From assembly GCA_002329545.1 (NCBI GenBank), contig DCTJ01000073.1, positions 15,855 through 21,407 of the forward strand: a stretch of 5,553 bases of DNA. The letters are read 5' to 3'. Source of the DNA: Candidatus Omnitrophica bacterium UBA1443 (GTDB lineage Bacteria > Omnitrophota > Omnitrophia > Omnitrophales > Aquincolibacteriaceae). Positions 1 through 5,553 of this stretch are shown here, piece after piece (the first letter of the stretch is position 1; each line of letters opens with the position of its first letter). A program made the translations under genes and the position numbers. The notes under the pieces are model-generated. The model saw only the letters and a program-made list of their open reading frames with translations. It searched no databases and was not told the origin of the DNA.

Positions 1-66
1 AGCATAGTGGTAATGCACTGCCTTGCCAAGGCAGCTACGAGGGTTCGATTCCCTCCACTCGCTCCA
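1..66 (+). tRNA. tRNA-Gly (anticodon GCC), 5' end cut off by window edge
   Basis: This is the 3' portion of a glycine tRNA. The D stem is GCAT (2-5) paired with ATGC (13-16). The anticodon stem CTGCC (18-22) pairs with GGCAG (30-34) around the seven-base loop TTGCCAA, which places anticodon GCC at 25-27, reading GGC and GGT glycine codons. The T stem GAGGG (39-43) pairs with CCCTC (51-55) around TTCGATT. The 3' acceptor strand is 56-62, the discriminator base is T63, and CCA is encoded at 64-66. By standard tRNA numbering the first base of the window is position 9, so the 5' acceptor strand and base 8 (eight bases) lie just outside. All visible stems are perfectly paired, so the gene looks functional. 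Confidence 0.96.
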
Positions 67-128
67 TCTGGGTTGGGTCATGCAAATCCGGAGGGTCTGC
101 CGGGTCTGTTTTTACCCCGAGAAGATTT

Positions 129-165
129 GGCAAAAGTGACGGCGGATAACGCGTGTCATTTTGCC
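129..165. repeat. Imperfect inverted repeat (hairpin) upstream of tig
   Basis: The arm at 129-140 (GGCAAAAGTGAC) is complementary to 155-165 (GTCATTTTGCC), giving eleven base pairs with one bulged G at 136. Inside, GCG (142-144) pairs with CGC (150-152) around a GATAA loop. No T-run follows on either strand, so it is not a standard intrinsic terminator. It lies about 60 bases before the tig start, so it could be an mRNA leader structure or a palindromic protein-binding site. The function is unknown; only the complementarity is seen. Confidence 0.6.
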
Positions 166-169
166 TCGC

Positions 170-184
170 TCAGTCAAGGACTGA
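170..184. repeat. Small perfect hairpin upstream of tig
   Basis: TCAGTC (170-175) and GACTGA (179-184) are perfect reverse complements separated by AAG. The repeat sits four bases after the larger inverted repeat at 129-165 and 43 bases before the tig start codon. Six pairs with a three-base loop can arise by chance, so functional weight is low. Together with the preceding repeat, most of the sequence from 129 to 184 can fold. Confidence 0.4.
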
Positions 185-227
185 ACCACGCAGAGCCATT
201 AACCCGTAAAAGAAAGTGGTGTTTAGG

Positions 228-1577
228 ATGGACTTTTTTAAAAAGAAAAAAGACGCGCAAGACGCGGAACCTCAGGATGATTCCCACAGCGATGTTGCCA
301 CAGGCGCTCCCTTCAAGGTGAAACTCCGGGACGGCAAGGTTTGCGAGAAAATCCTTACTATTGAAGTCGGCAAAGACAAAATTTTGGATGAGTACGAGAA
401 TTATTACGCCGCCATCGCGCCCAAAGCTAAAGTGCCTGGTTTCAGGCCTGGAAAAGTGCCGCGTGACGTCATCGAAATGCATTATGAAAAAAACGCCTCC
501 GACGCGGTGCTTGAACATCTGCTTTCAGAATCCCTGCCTTACGCTATTCGGGAAAAAGGGTTGAGCCCGCTGGCGACGCCCGAGCTTCATGACATTCAGT
601 TTTCGAAAGAAAAGCTGAGTTTCAGGGCCCATATTGAAATTCGTCCCAAAGTGAAGTTGTCCAAAGTGGAAGGGCTTAGCGCGAAGCGGGAAAAAGTGGA
701 CGTGAAACCGGAAGAAGTGGAAAAATCGATAGAAAACCTTCGGGAAATCCATTGCCAGTACAAGGCGGTTGAAAGACCGGCGGCCATGGGTGATTTTGTG
801 ATCGCCGATTATGTTTGCGTTATCGAAAACAAGGAATTTGAAAAACGCAAGGACGACTGGATCGAGCTCAAGGAAAATGAGTACCTTAAGGGATTTTCCG
901 CCCAGCTTGTTGGCGTGAAAGCGGGGGATACCAAAGATGTTCATCTGACGATGCCCGAAAGCATGCAGAACAAGAACATGGCCGGAAAGCCCGCGATTTT
1001 CAGAATGACCGTCAAAGAGGTCAAAGAGAAAATACTTCCCGCGGTAGATGAAGAGCTGGCCAAACAGGCCGGAGACTACAAGGATCTCGCGGACCTTCGG
1101 GAAAAAATGAAGCAGGATCTTGTCAAACGCAAGGAAGACGAAGCGGACGCGGCCTTTGAGAAGGCCCTTTTTGACGAGCTTCTGAAACATAACAAGCTGG
1201 ACATTCCCCAGGGATTGTTGGCCCGGCGGACCGAACACTTGATCGATCAATCGAAACAGCGCTTTATTTCCCAGGGTGGAACGGAAGAGCTTTTTGAGCA
1301 GGAGAAGGAAAAGATCCGGAAGGAATTTGAAGATGAAGCCAAGCGGCAAATTCACCTGGCTTTTTTGCTGGATGAAATTGCCGAGGCCCGGCAAATCAAG
1401 GTTGAAGAACCGGATCTAAAGAAAAAATACACGGATCTTTCAACCCGCTATCGCCAGCCGGCGGAAGTTATCGAGAAATATTACCAGGAGCATAAAGAAG
1501 CCCTGGAAGCCCTGCGGGACCAGGTTCGAAACGAAAAAGTAATCGAATTTATCAAGGCTAATGCCAAACAATCTTGA
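228..1577 (+). CDS. tig: Trigger factor, ribosome-associated folding chaperone / peptidyl-prolyl isomerase
   Basis: The 449-residue protein is the cytoplasmic chaperone that binds the ribosome near the peptide exit tunnel and shields nascent chains. The ribosome-docking signature GFRPGKVP is at residues 71-78. An FKBP-like PPIase domain follows at about 185-267; its KGF at 221-223 aligns with the Gly-Phe (F198) region of the E. coli enzyme, though the domain is otherwise divergent. The rest forms the helical, strongly charged C-terminal chaperone arms. ATG 228 is preferred: a partial Shine-Dalgarno match AAAGTGGTG ends six bases upstream. In-frame GTG codons at 216 and 219 would add three or four residues and have no better ribosome site. 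The first 28 residues, beginning MDFFKKKK, are an extra charged segment absent from E. coli. The stop is TGA. clpP follows after 80 bases, a classical pairing. Confidence 0.94.
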   Translation: MDFFKKKKDAQDAEPQDDSHSDVATGAPFKVKLRDGKVCEKILTIEVGKDKILDEYENYYAAIAPKAKVPGFRPGKVPRDVIEMHYEKNASDAVLEHLLSESLPYAIREKGLSPLATPELHDIQFSKEKLSFRAHIEIRPKVKLSKVEGLSAKREKVDVKPEEVEKSIENLREIHCQYKAVERPAAMGDFVIADYVCVIENKEFEKRKDDWIELKENEYLKGFSAQLVGVKAGDTKDVHLTMPESMQNKNMAGKPAIFRMTVKEVKEKILPAVDEELAKQAGDYKDLADLREKMKQDLVKRKEDEADAAFEKALFDELLKHNKLDIPQGLLARRTEHLIDQSKQRFISQGGTEELFEQEKEKIRKEFEDEAKRQIHLAFLLDEIAEARQIKVEEPDLKKKYTDLSTRYRQPAEVIEKYYQEHKEALEALRDQVRNEKVIEFIKANAKQS

Positions 1578-1646
1578 CGTTTAGCACGTGGCGTCTGGCC
1601 CGCGCGAGAGGGTCGCGGCAGGCGTTGTGAGCTCATCGCCAAGAGC

Positions 1647-1651
1647 GGAGG
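1647..1651 (+). promoter_or_regulatory. Ribosome binding site of clpP
   Basis: GGAGG lies six bases before ATG 1658. This ideal spacing fixes the clpP start at 1658 and excludes the in-frame TTG at 1652, which directly abuts the motif. Confidence 0.85.
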
Positions 1652-1657
1652 TTGAAA

Positions 1658-2254
1658 ATGAGTTATCTAGTTCCGATGGTGATTGAAACGACCGGGAGAG
1701 GCGAACGGGCCTACGATATCTACTCCCGCCTTCTCAAGGACCGGATTGTTTTTGTGGGGACTCCGATTGATGACCTGATTGCCAATATGATTATCGCGCA
1801 GATCCTTTTCCTGAATATGGAAGATCCTTCCAAAGACATCAACATGTATATCAACTCGCCCGGTGGATCGGTGACCGCGGGATTGGCTATTTACGATACG
1901 ATGCAGTTTGTCAAATGTGACGTGGCCACGTACTGCATCGGGCAGGCGGCCAGCATGGGGGCTTTTTTGCTCGCGGCCGGGACGAAGGGGAAACGTTATG
2001 TCCTGCCGAATGCCCGGGTGATGATACATCAACCCTGGGGAGGCGCGCAGGGAACGGCGTCTGACATTCACATCCAGGCGACTGAAATTTTAAAACTCAA
2101 AGAACAACTGAACCGGCTTTTGGCCCATCACACGGACAAGTCCAAGGAACAGATCGAAAAAGACACCGACCGTGATTATTTCATGTCAGCTGAAGAGGCC
2201 AGAAGCTACGGAATTGTTGACCAGGTAGTTACTTCAAAAACGGAGATAAAATAA
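1658..2254 (+). CDS. clpP: ATP-dependent Clp protease proteolytic subunit
   Basis: The 198-residue serine peptidase (family S14) forms the tetradecameric barrel that degrades proteins fed in by a Clp ATPase. The catalytic triad is complete: Ser99 in GQAASMGA, His124 in MIHQPWGG and Asp173 in DTDRDYFM. The spacings of 25 and 49 residues equal those of the E. coli triad (97/122/171). The oxyanion-loop motif NSPGGSV is at 66-72, and the N-terminal [20 protein letters not shown] segment is typical. Length matches a normal ClpP with little or no propeptide. The ATG has a strong GGAGG at six bases. The gene follows tig as in many bacteria, but the next gene is an aminotransferase, not clpX, so the partner unfoldase must be encoded elsewhere. 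Its TAA stop overlaps the next start by one base. Confidence 0.97.
   Translation: MSYLVPMVIETTGRGERAYDIYSRLLKDRIVFVGTPIDDLIANMIIAQILFLNMEDPSKDINMYINSPGGSVTAGLAIYDTMQFVKCDVATYCIGQAASMGAFLLAAGTKGKRYVLPNARVMIHQPWGGAQGTASDIHIQATEILKLKEQLNRLLAHHTDKSKEQIEKDTDRDYFMSAEEARSYGIVDQVVTSKTEIK
2242..2245 (+). promoter_or_regulatory. Ribosome binding site of the aminotransferase gene, inside the clpP 3' end
   Basis: GGAG within the last codons of clpP lies eight bases before ATG 2254. It supports this start and implies translation overlapping or coupled to clpP through the TAATG junction. Confidence 0.75.
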
Positions 2255-3372
2255 TGATCCAGCCAGCTATCCTCTTGACCCCGGGCCCCACCCCGGTCCC
2301 CGAATCCATACGGCAACTGATGGCGGAGCCCATTTTCCATCATCGCACGCCCAGGTACCGCAAGATTTTCGGGGATGTTTCCCAGCGTCTGAAAAAGGTA
2401 TTCCTGACGCAAAATCCCGTTTACACATTCGCGGGTTCCGGGACCCTGGCCATGGAGGCCGCGCTGGTCAATTTTCATTCGGCTGGAGACAAGGTTCTCG
2501 TGGTGGAAAATGGAAAGTTCGCCGAAAGGTTCACCGCGATCGCGAAAGCGTTCGGCCTCAGCCCGATCGGATTGAAGGTTCCTTACGGGGAAGCCCCGGC
2601 CCCTAGGCAGATTGAGGAAATGCTCGCGAAGGATAAAGACATCAAGGCCGTTTGTGTCCAGCTTTGTGAAACTTCGACGGCGGTGCTCAGTGATATCAAG
2701 GCGATCGGGGAAATTGTTTCCAGGACCGAGGCCTTGTTAATCGTTGATGCCATTTCGGGACTTGGCGCTGACCGCCTTGAGACCGACCTGTGGAAGGTGG
2801 ATTTGGTGGTGAGCGGGTCCCAGAAAGCGTTGATGTTGCCCCCGGGGCTTGCGTTTCTGAGTGTCAGCCCAAAGGCGAAGGCCCGGATGGCAACGGCCAA
2901 GCTTCCGAAATTTTATTATGATCTCAAGCATTATGAAAAATCCATGGCGGATAATGACACGCCGTGGACGCCCGCGCTGACCCTTGTTCTCGGGCTCCAG
3001 AAATCTCTCGAGATGATCGAGACGGAGGGGATCGACGCGGTATTTAAACGGTGTAGCGAGAACGCCCAATACACGCGTGAAACGCTCCAGAAAATGGGGC
3101 TTAAGCTTTTCTCGAAAGCTCCATCCTCGACCGTGACGGCCGCTTGTTTGCCGGATGGCGTGGATGGCGAGAAGCTCTGCAAGATCATGCGTGATGAAAA
3201 AGGCGTTGTCGTGGCGGGTGGACAGGGTGAGCAGATGAAGGGAAAGATCGTCCGCATTTGCCACATGGGCGCGATCGGGCGCGAGGATCTCGAGACGGGG
3301 CTGAAAGTGCTCGCGGAAACCCTGAAAGAGATGAAGTCTTCTTCGGGTTCCTGTTGCTGTTCCTGTCAATAA
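2254..3372 (+). CDS. Class V PLP-dependent aminotransferase (serine-pyruvate / alanine-glyoxylate type), probable serine-pathway enzyme
   Basis: The 372-residue protein belongs to the fold type I, class V aminotransferases. The N-terminal LLTPGPTPVPESI (7-19) and HHRTPRY (29-35) are hallmarks of the serine-pyruvate/alanine-glyoxylate branch. GSGT (61-64) forms part of the PLP phosphate-binding loop, Asp165 in VDAISGLGA should contact the pyridine nitrogen, and SGSQKALMLPPGLAF (187-201) carries the PLP Schiff-base lysine, Lys191. Arg334 in the KIVRICHMG segment is the likely substrate carboxylate ligand. Members act on serine, alanine, aspartate or phosphoserine with glyoxylate, pyruvate or 2-oxoglutarate. 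Standing 67 bases before serA, it is a good candidate for the transaminase making phosphoserine; that is inference, and serine-glyoxylate or alanine-glyoxylate transamination remains possible. The C-terminus ends in an unusual CCCSCQ tail. It overlaps the clpP stop by one base. Confidence 0.9.
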   Translation: MIQPAILLTPGPTPVPESIRQLMAEPIFHHRTPRYRKIFGDVSQRLKKVFLTQNPVYTFAGSGTLAMEAALVNFHSAGDKVLVVENGKFAERFTAIAKAFGLSPIGLKVPYGEAPAPRQIEEMLAKDKDIKAVCVQLCETSTAVLSDIKAIGEIVSRTEALLIVDAISGLGADRLETDLWKVDLVVSGSQKALMLPPGLAFLSVSPKAKARMATAKLPKFYYDLKHYEKSMADNDTPWTPALTLVLGLQKSLEMIETEGIDAVFKRCSENAQYTRETLQKMGLKLFSKAPSSTVTAACLPDGVDGEKLCKIMRDEKGVVVAGGQGEQMKGKIVRICHMGAIGREDLETGLKVLAETLKEMKSSSGSCCCSCQ

Positions 3373-3427
3373 CGCGGGCATGGGCGGGAAGCGTTTTTCT
3401 GTCAGGGAAATTTTTTGAATCCTTCAT

Positions 3428-3432
3428 AGGAG
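3428..3432 (+). promoter_or_regulatory. Ribosome binding site of serA
   Basis: AGGAG lies seven bases before ATG 3440. Two further in-frame ATG codons (3446 and 3449) are 13 and 16 bases away, so the first ATG is the best start. The rest of the 67-base gap (3373-3439) shows no convincing hairpin or promoter. Confidence 0.8.
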
Positions 3433-3439
3433 TTTAACG

Positions 3440-5035
3440 ATGACAATGATGAAAGTGCTTGTTTCCGATTCACTTGGCCAGGGGGGGATGGACGTACTTC
3501 GCCGGGAGAAAAATCTCAAGGTCGACGAAAAGGTTGGTCTGAAACCCGAGGAACTGAAGGCGATTATCGGGGATTACGACGCTATTCTTGTTCGTAGCGC
3601 GACCAAGGTGACGAAAGAAATCATCGAGGCCGGAAAAAAATTGCGCGTGATTGGCCGGGCCGGAGTCGGCGTGGACAACGTGGATCTTGAAGCCGCGACC
3701 CATCGCGGCATTATCGTCATGAATACCCCAGAAGGCAATACCATCTCGACGGCGGAACTGAGTTTTTCCATGCTGATGGCGGTCGCGCGGAATCTCCCAC
3801 AAGCCGACGCGCACGTGAAAAAGGGAGAATGGAAACGGAACAAGTTCAAGGGCAGTGAATTGAACGGAAAGACCCTCGGGATCGTCGGATTTGGCCGAAT
3901 CGGCCGAGAGGTCGCGAAGCGCGCGAATGCCTTCAACATGAAAATTATGGTGTTCGATCCCTTTATTTCCAAAGAATCCGTTAAGGAATGGCCAGTTGAG
4001 TTCGTGGATGTCCCGACCCTTCTCGGGAACTCGGATTTTCTTACATTTCACACGCCGCTGACGGCCGAAACCCGGAACCTTCTCAATAGGGAGACGTTCA
4101 AACTTTGCAAAAAGGGGATGAGGATCGTCAATTGCGCGCGCGGAGGGATTGTTGATGAAACCGCGCTTGCCGAGGCTTTGCGGAGCGGGCAGATCGCAGG
4201 GGCAGCGTTTGACGTCTTTTCGAGCGAACCGCCTCCCGCGGACCATCCGCTCCTGAAACTTCCCCAGTTTATCTGCACCCCACATCTGGGCGCCGTCACC
4301 AATGAAGCGCAGGAAAATGTGGCGCTGGATGTCGCTGTCCAGGTGATTGACGCCCTGAATGACCGGGCGATCAAAAACGCGGTGAATATGCCCAATCTGG
4401 ATCCCGATACGCTCAAGGGGCTGAAACCGTGGCTTGTCCTCGCGGAAAAGATCGGGTCGCTTTATCCCCAGCTTTTTGACGGCAGTATTAAAAAAGTAGA
4501 GGTTCGCTACGGAGGCGATCCCACCCGTTTTAAAACGGCCCCGCTGACCGTGGCCATTCTGAAAGGGATTTTGACCCCGATTTGTGGCGATACCGTGAAT
4601 TTTGTCAGCGCCCCGAATATCGCCAAAGAACGGGGAATTAACGTTTCCGAAGGGACGAGCGACGCGACGATCGACTTCTCGAGCTTTATCGATGTCGAGG
4701 TGCTTCAGGGCAAGGAAAAATACCGGATTATGGGAACCCTCTTTAACAAAGAACCGCGCATCGTCAAGATCAATGACGTCCTGATCGACGTGGTGCCGGA
4801 AGGGTGGGTCCTTTTTATCCGAAACGAGGATTTGCCGGGCGTGGTGGGAAGCATCGGAACGATTCTCGGGAAAAACGGGGTCAACATTGCCGAGATGTCG
4901 CTCGGACGCGTGGGAAAAGGGAAAAAGGCTTTCGCGATGACGGCGATCAATATTGACAGCGAAGTCCCCGCTAAAGTTGTGGCGCAAATCAAGAAGGCGA
5001 AGCCGGTCATTGACGTAAGGGTTGTGAAACTATAA
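3440..5035 (+). CDS. serA: D-3-phosphoglycerate dehydrogenase, long form with C-terminal ACT domain
   Basis: The 531-residue enzyme oxidises 3-phosphoglycerate to 3-phosphohydroxypyruvate with NAD+, the committed step of serine synthesis in the cytosol. The substrate-binding part carries RSATKVT (52-58) and GRAGVGVDN (72-80). The Rossmann domain has GFGRIG (150-155), and Asp173 in VFDPF is suited to the NAD ribose. Catalytic residues are Arg234 (NCARGGIVDE), Glu263 (SSEPPP) and His282 (TPHLGA). After about residue 325 come an intervening allosteric substrate-binding-type domain and an ACT domain (about 457-531, RNEDLPGVVGSIG onward), the layout of Bacillus and Mycobacterium SerA. ACT domains in this family bind serine, so feedback inhibition is likely, though not shown. 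The gene ends with tandem stops TAATAA and is followed by a terminator-like hairpin, suggesting the end of a transcription unit. Confidence 0.97.
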   Translation: MTMMKVLVSDSLGQGGMDVLRREKNLKVDEKVGLKPEELKAIIGDYDAILVRSATKVTKEIIEAGKKLRVIGRAGVGVDNVDLEAATHRGIIVMNTPEGNTISTAELSFSMLMAVARNLPQADAHVKKGEWKRNKFKGSELNGKTLGIVGFGRIGREVAKRANAFNMKIMVFDPFISKESVKEWPVEFVDVPTLLGNSDFLTFHTPLTAETRNLLNRETFKLCKKGMRIVNCARGGIVDETALAEALRSGQIAGAAFDVFSSEPPPADHPLLKLPQFICTPHLGAVTNEAQENVALDVAVQVIDALNDRAIKNAVNMPNLDPDTLKGLKPWLVLAEKIGSLYPQLFDGSIKKVEVRYGGDPTRFKTAPLTVAILKGILTPICGDTVNFVSAPNIAKERGINVSEGTSDATIDFSSFIDVEVLQGKEKYRIMGTLFNKEPRIVKINDVLIDVVPEGWVLFIRNEDLPGVVGSIGTILGKNGVNIAEMSLGRVGKGKKAFAMTAINIDSEVPAKVVAQIKKAKPVIDVRVVKL

Positions 5036-5038
5036 TAA

Positions 5039-5553
<515 letters not shown>

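Noticed and set aside
93..113. Two GGGTCTG copies followed by TTTTT, considered as a tRNA terminator
   Set aside because: The copies are direct, not inverted, repeats. The only pairing available (CCGG with CCGG, or GGGT with ACCC) is four base pairs, too weak to call a terminator.
234..252. T6-A5-G-A6 run at the start of tig, considered as a programmed frameshift site
   Set aside because: The zero-frame codons do not form a proper X XXY YYZ heptamer, and no alternative product or downstream stimulatory structure is seen. It is better regarded as Lys/Phe codons.
7..321. Plus-strand open frame beginning inside the tRNA and running into tig
   Set aside because: It overlaps a well-folded tRNA gene and the tig start in a different frame, and has no recognisable protein features.
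525..1394. Minus-strand open frame (289 codons) antisense to tig
   Set aside because: Its Phe/Leu-rich translation is the mirror of Lys/Glu-rich trigger factor codons (AAG and GAA read as CTT and TTC). There is no domain and no independent support.
1603..1617. CGCGA/TCGCG hairpin in the tig-clpP gap, considered as a terminator
   Set aside because: The stem is only five base pairs and no T-run follows. tig and clpP are commonly co-transcribed, and the 80-base gap shows no clear promoter.
2737..3381. Minus-strand open frame (214 codons) antisense to the aminotransferase
   Set aside because: It lies entirely over a conserved gene, has no recognisable motif, and has an Arg/His-rich shadow composition.
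3470..4987. Long minus-strand open frame (505 codons) antisense to serA
   Set aside because: It mirrors a strongly conserved serA frame, its translation has no recognisable domain, and its composition (rich in His, Arg, Phe) is typical of antisense shadows. The serA motifs are intact on the + strand.

Overview
The window is a compact bacterial chromosomal segment of moderate GC with every gene on the + strand. In order it holds the 3' part of a tRNA-Gly(GCC) gene, trigger factor (tig), the ClpP protease subunit (clpP), a class V PLP aminotransferase, a long-form D-3-phosphoglycerate dehydrogenase (serA), and the first third of adenylosuccinate synthetase (purA), which runs off the right edge. 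No mobile element, CRISPR array or phage gene is visible. The genes look like core housekeeping genes, not an accessory island. I did not find a clearly new biological system here; the findings are modest oddities in otherwise ordinary genes.

Organism: Shine-Dalgarno motifs of the GGAG/AGGAG type, an encoded tRNA CCA end, bacterial tig/clpP and a TTG start codon all indicate Bacteria. The order tig-clpP-aminotransferase-serA-purA is not the usual tig-clpP-clpX of Proteobacteria. It resembles what I would expect from a deep-branching or uncultured lineage, with Omnitrophota-like bacteria as a tentative guess from general impression only. No rRNA or lineage-specific marker is present to settle this.

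Layout: 1-66 is the tRNA. 67-227 is a leader region with two adjacent inverted repeats just upstream of tig. 228-1577 is tig, 1658-2254 is clpP, and 2254-3372 is the aminotransferase, which starts inside the clpP stop codon (TAATG). 3440-5035 is serA. 5045-5086 is a strong hairpin with a short T-run, most likely a terminator. 5117-5553 is the start of purA, read from a TTG codon.

How the genes fit together: tig and clpP act in protein quality control, in folding of nascent chains and in ATP-dependent proteolysis with an unfoldase partner that is not encoded here. The aminotransferase and SerA plausibly form the first two steps of the phosphorylated serine pathway: 3-phosphoglycerate is oxidised to 3-phosphohydroxypyruvate, which is then transaminated to phosphoserine. 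No classical SerC is seen, so the class V enzyme is a candidate replacement. purA belongs to AMP synthesis and lies beyond the putative terminator. Spacing (80 bases tig-clpP, -1 base clpP-aminotransferase, 67 bases aminotransferase-serA) suggests one co-transcribed unit from tig through serA.
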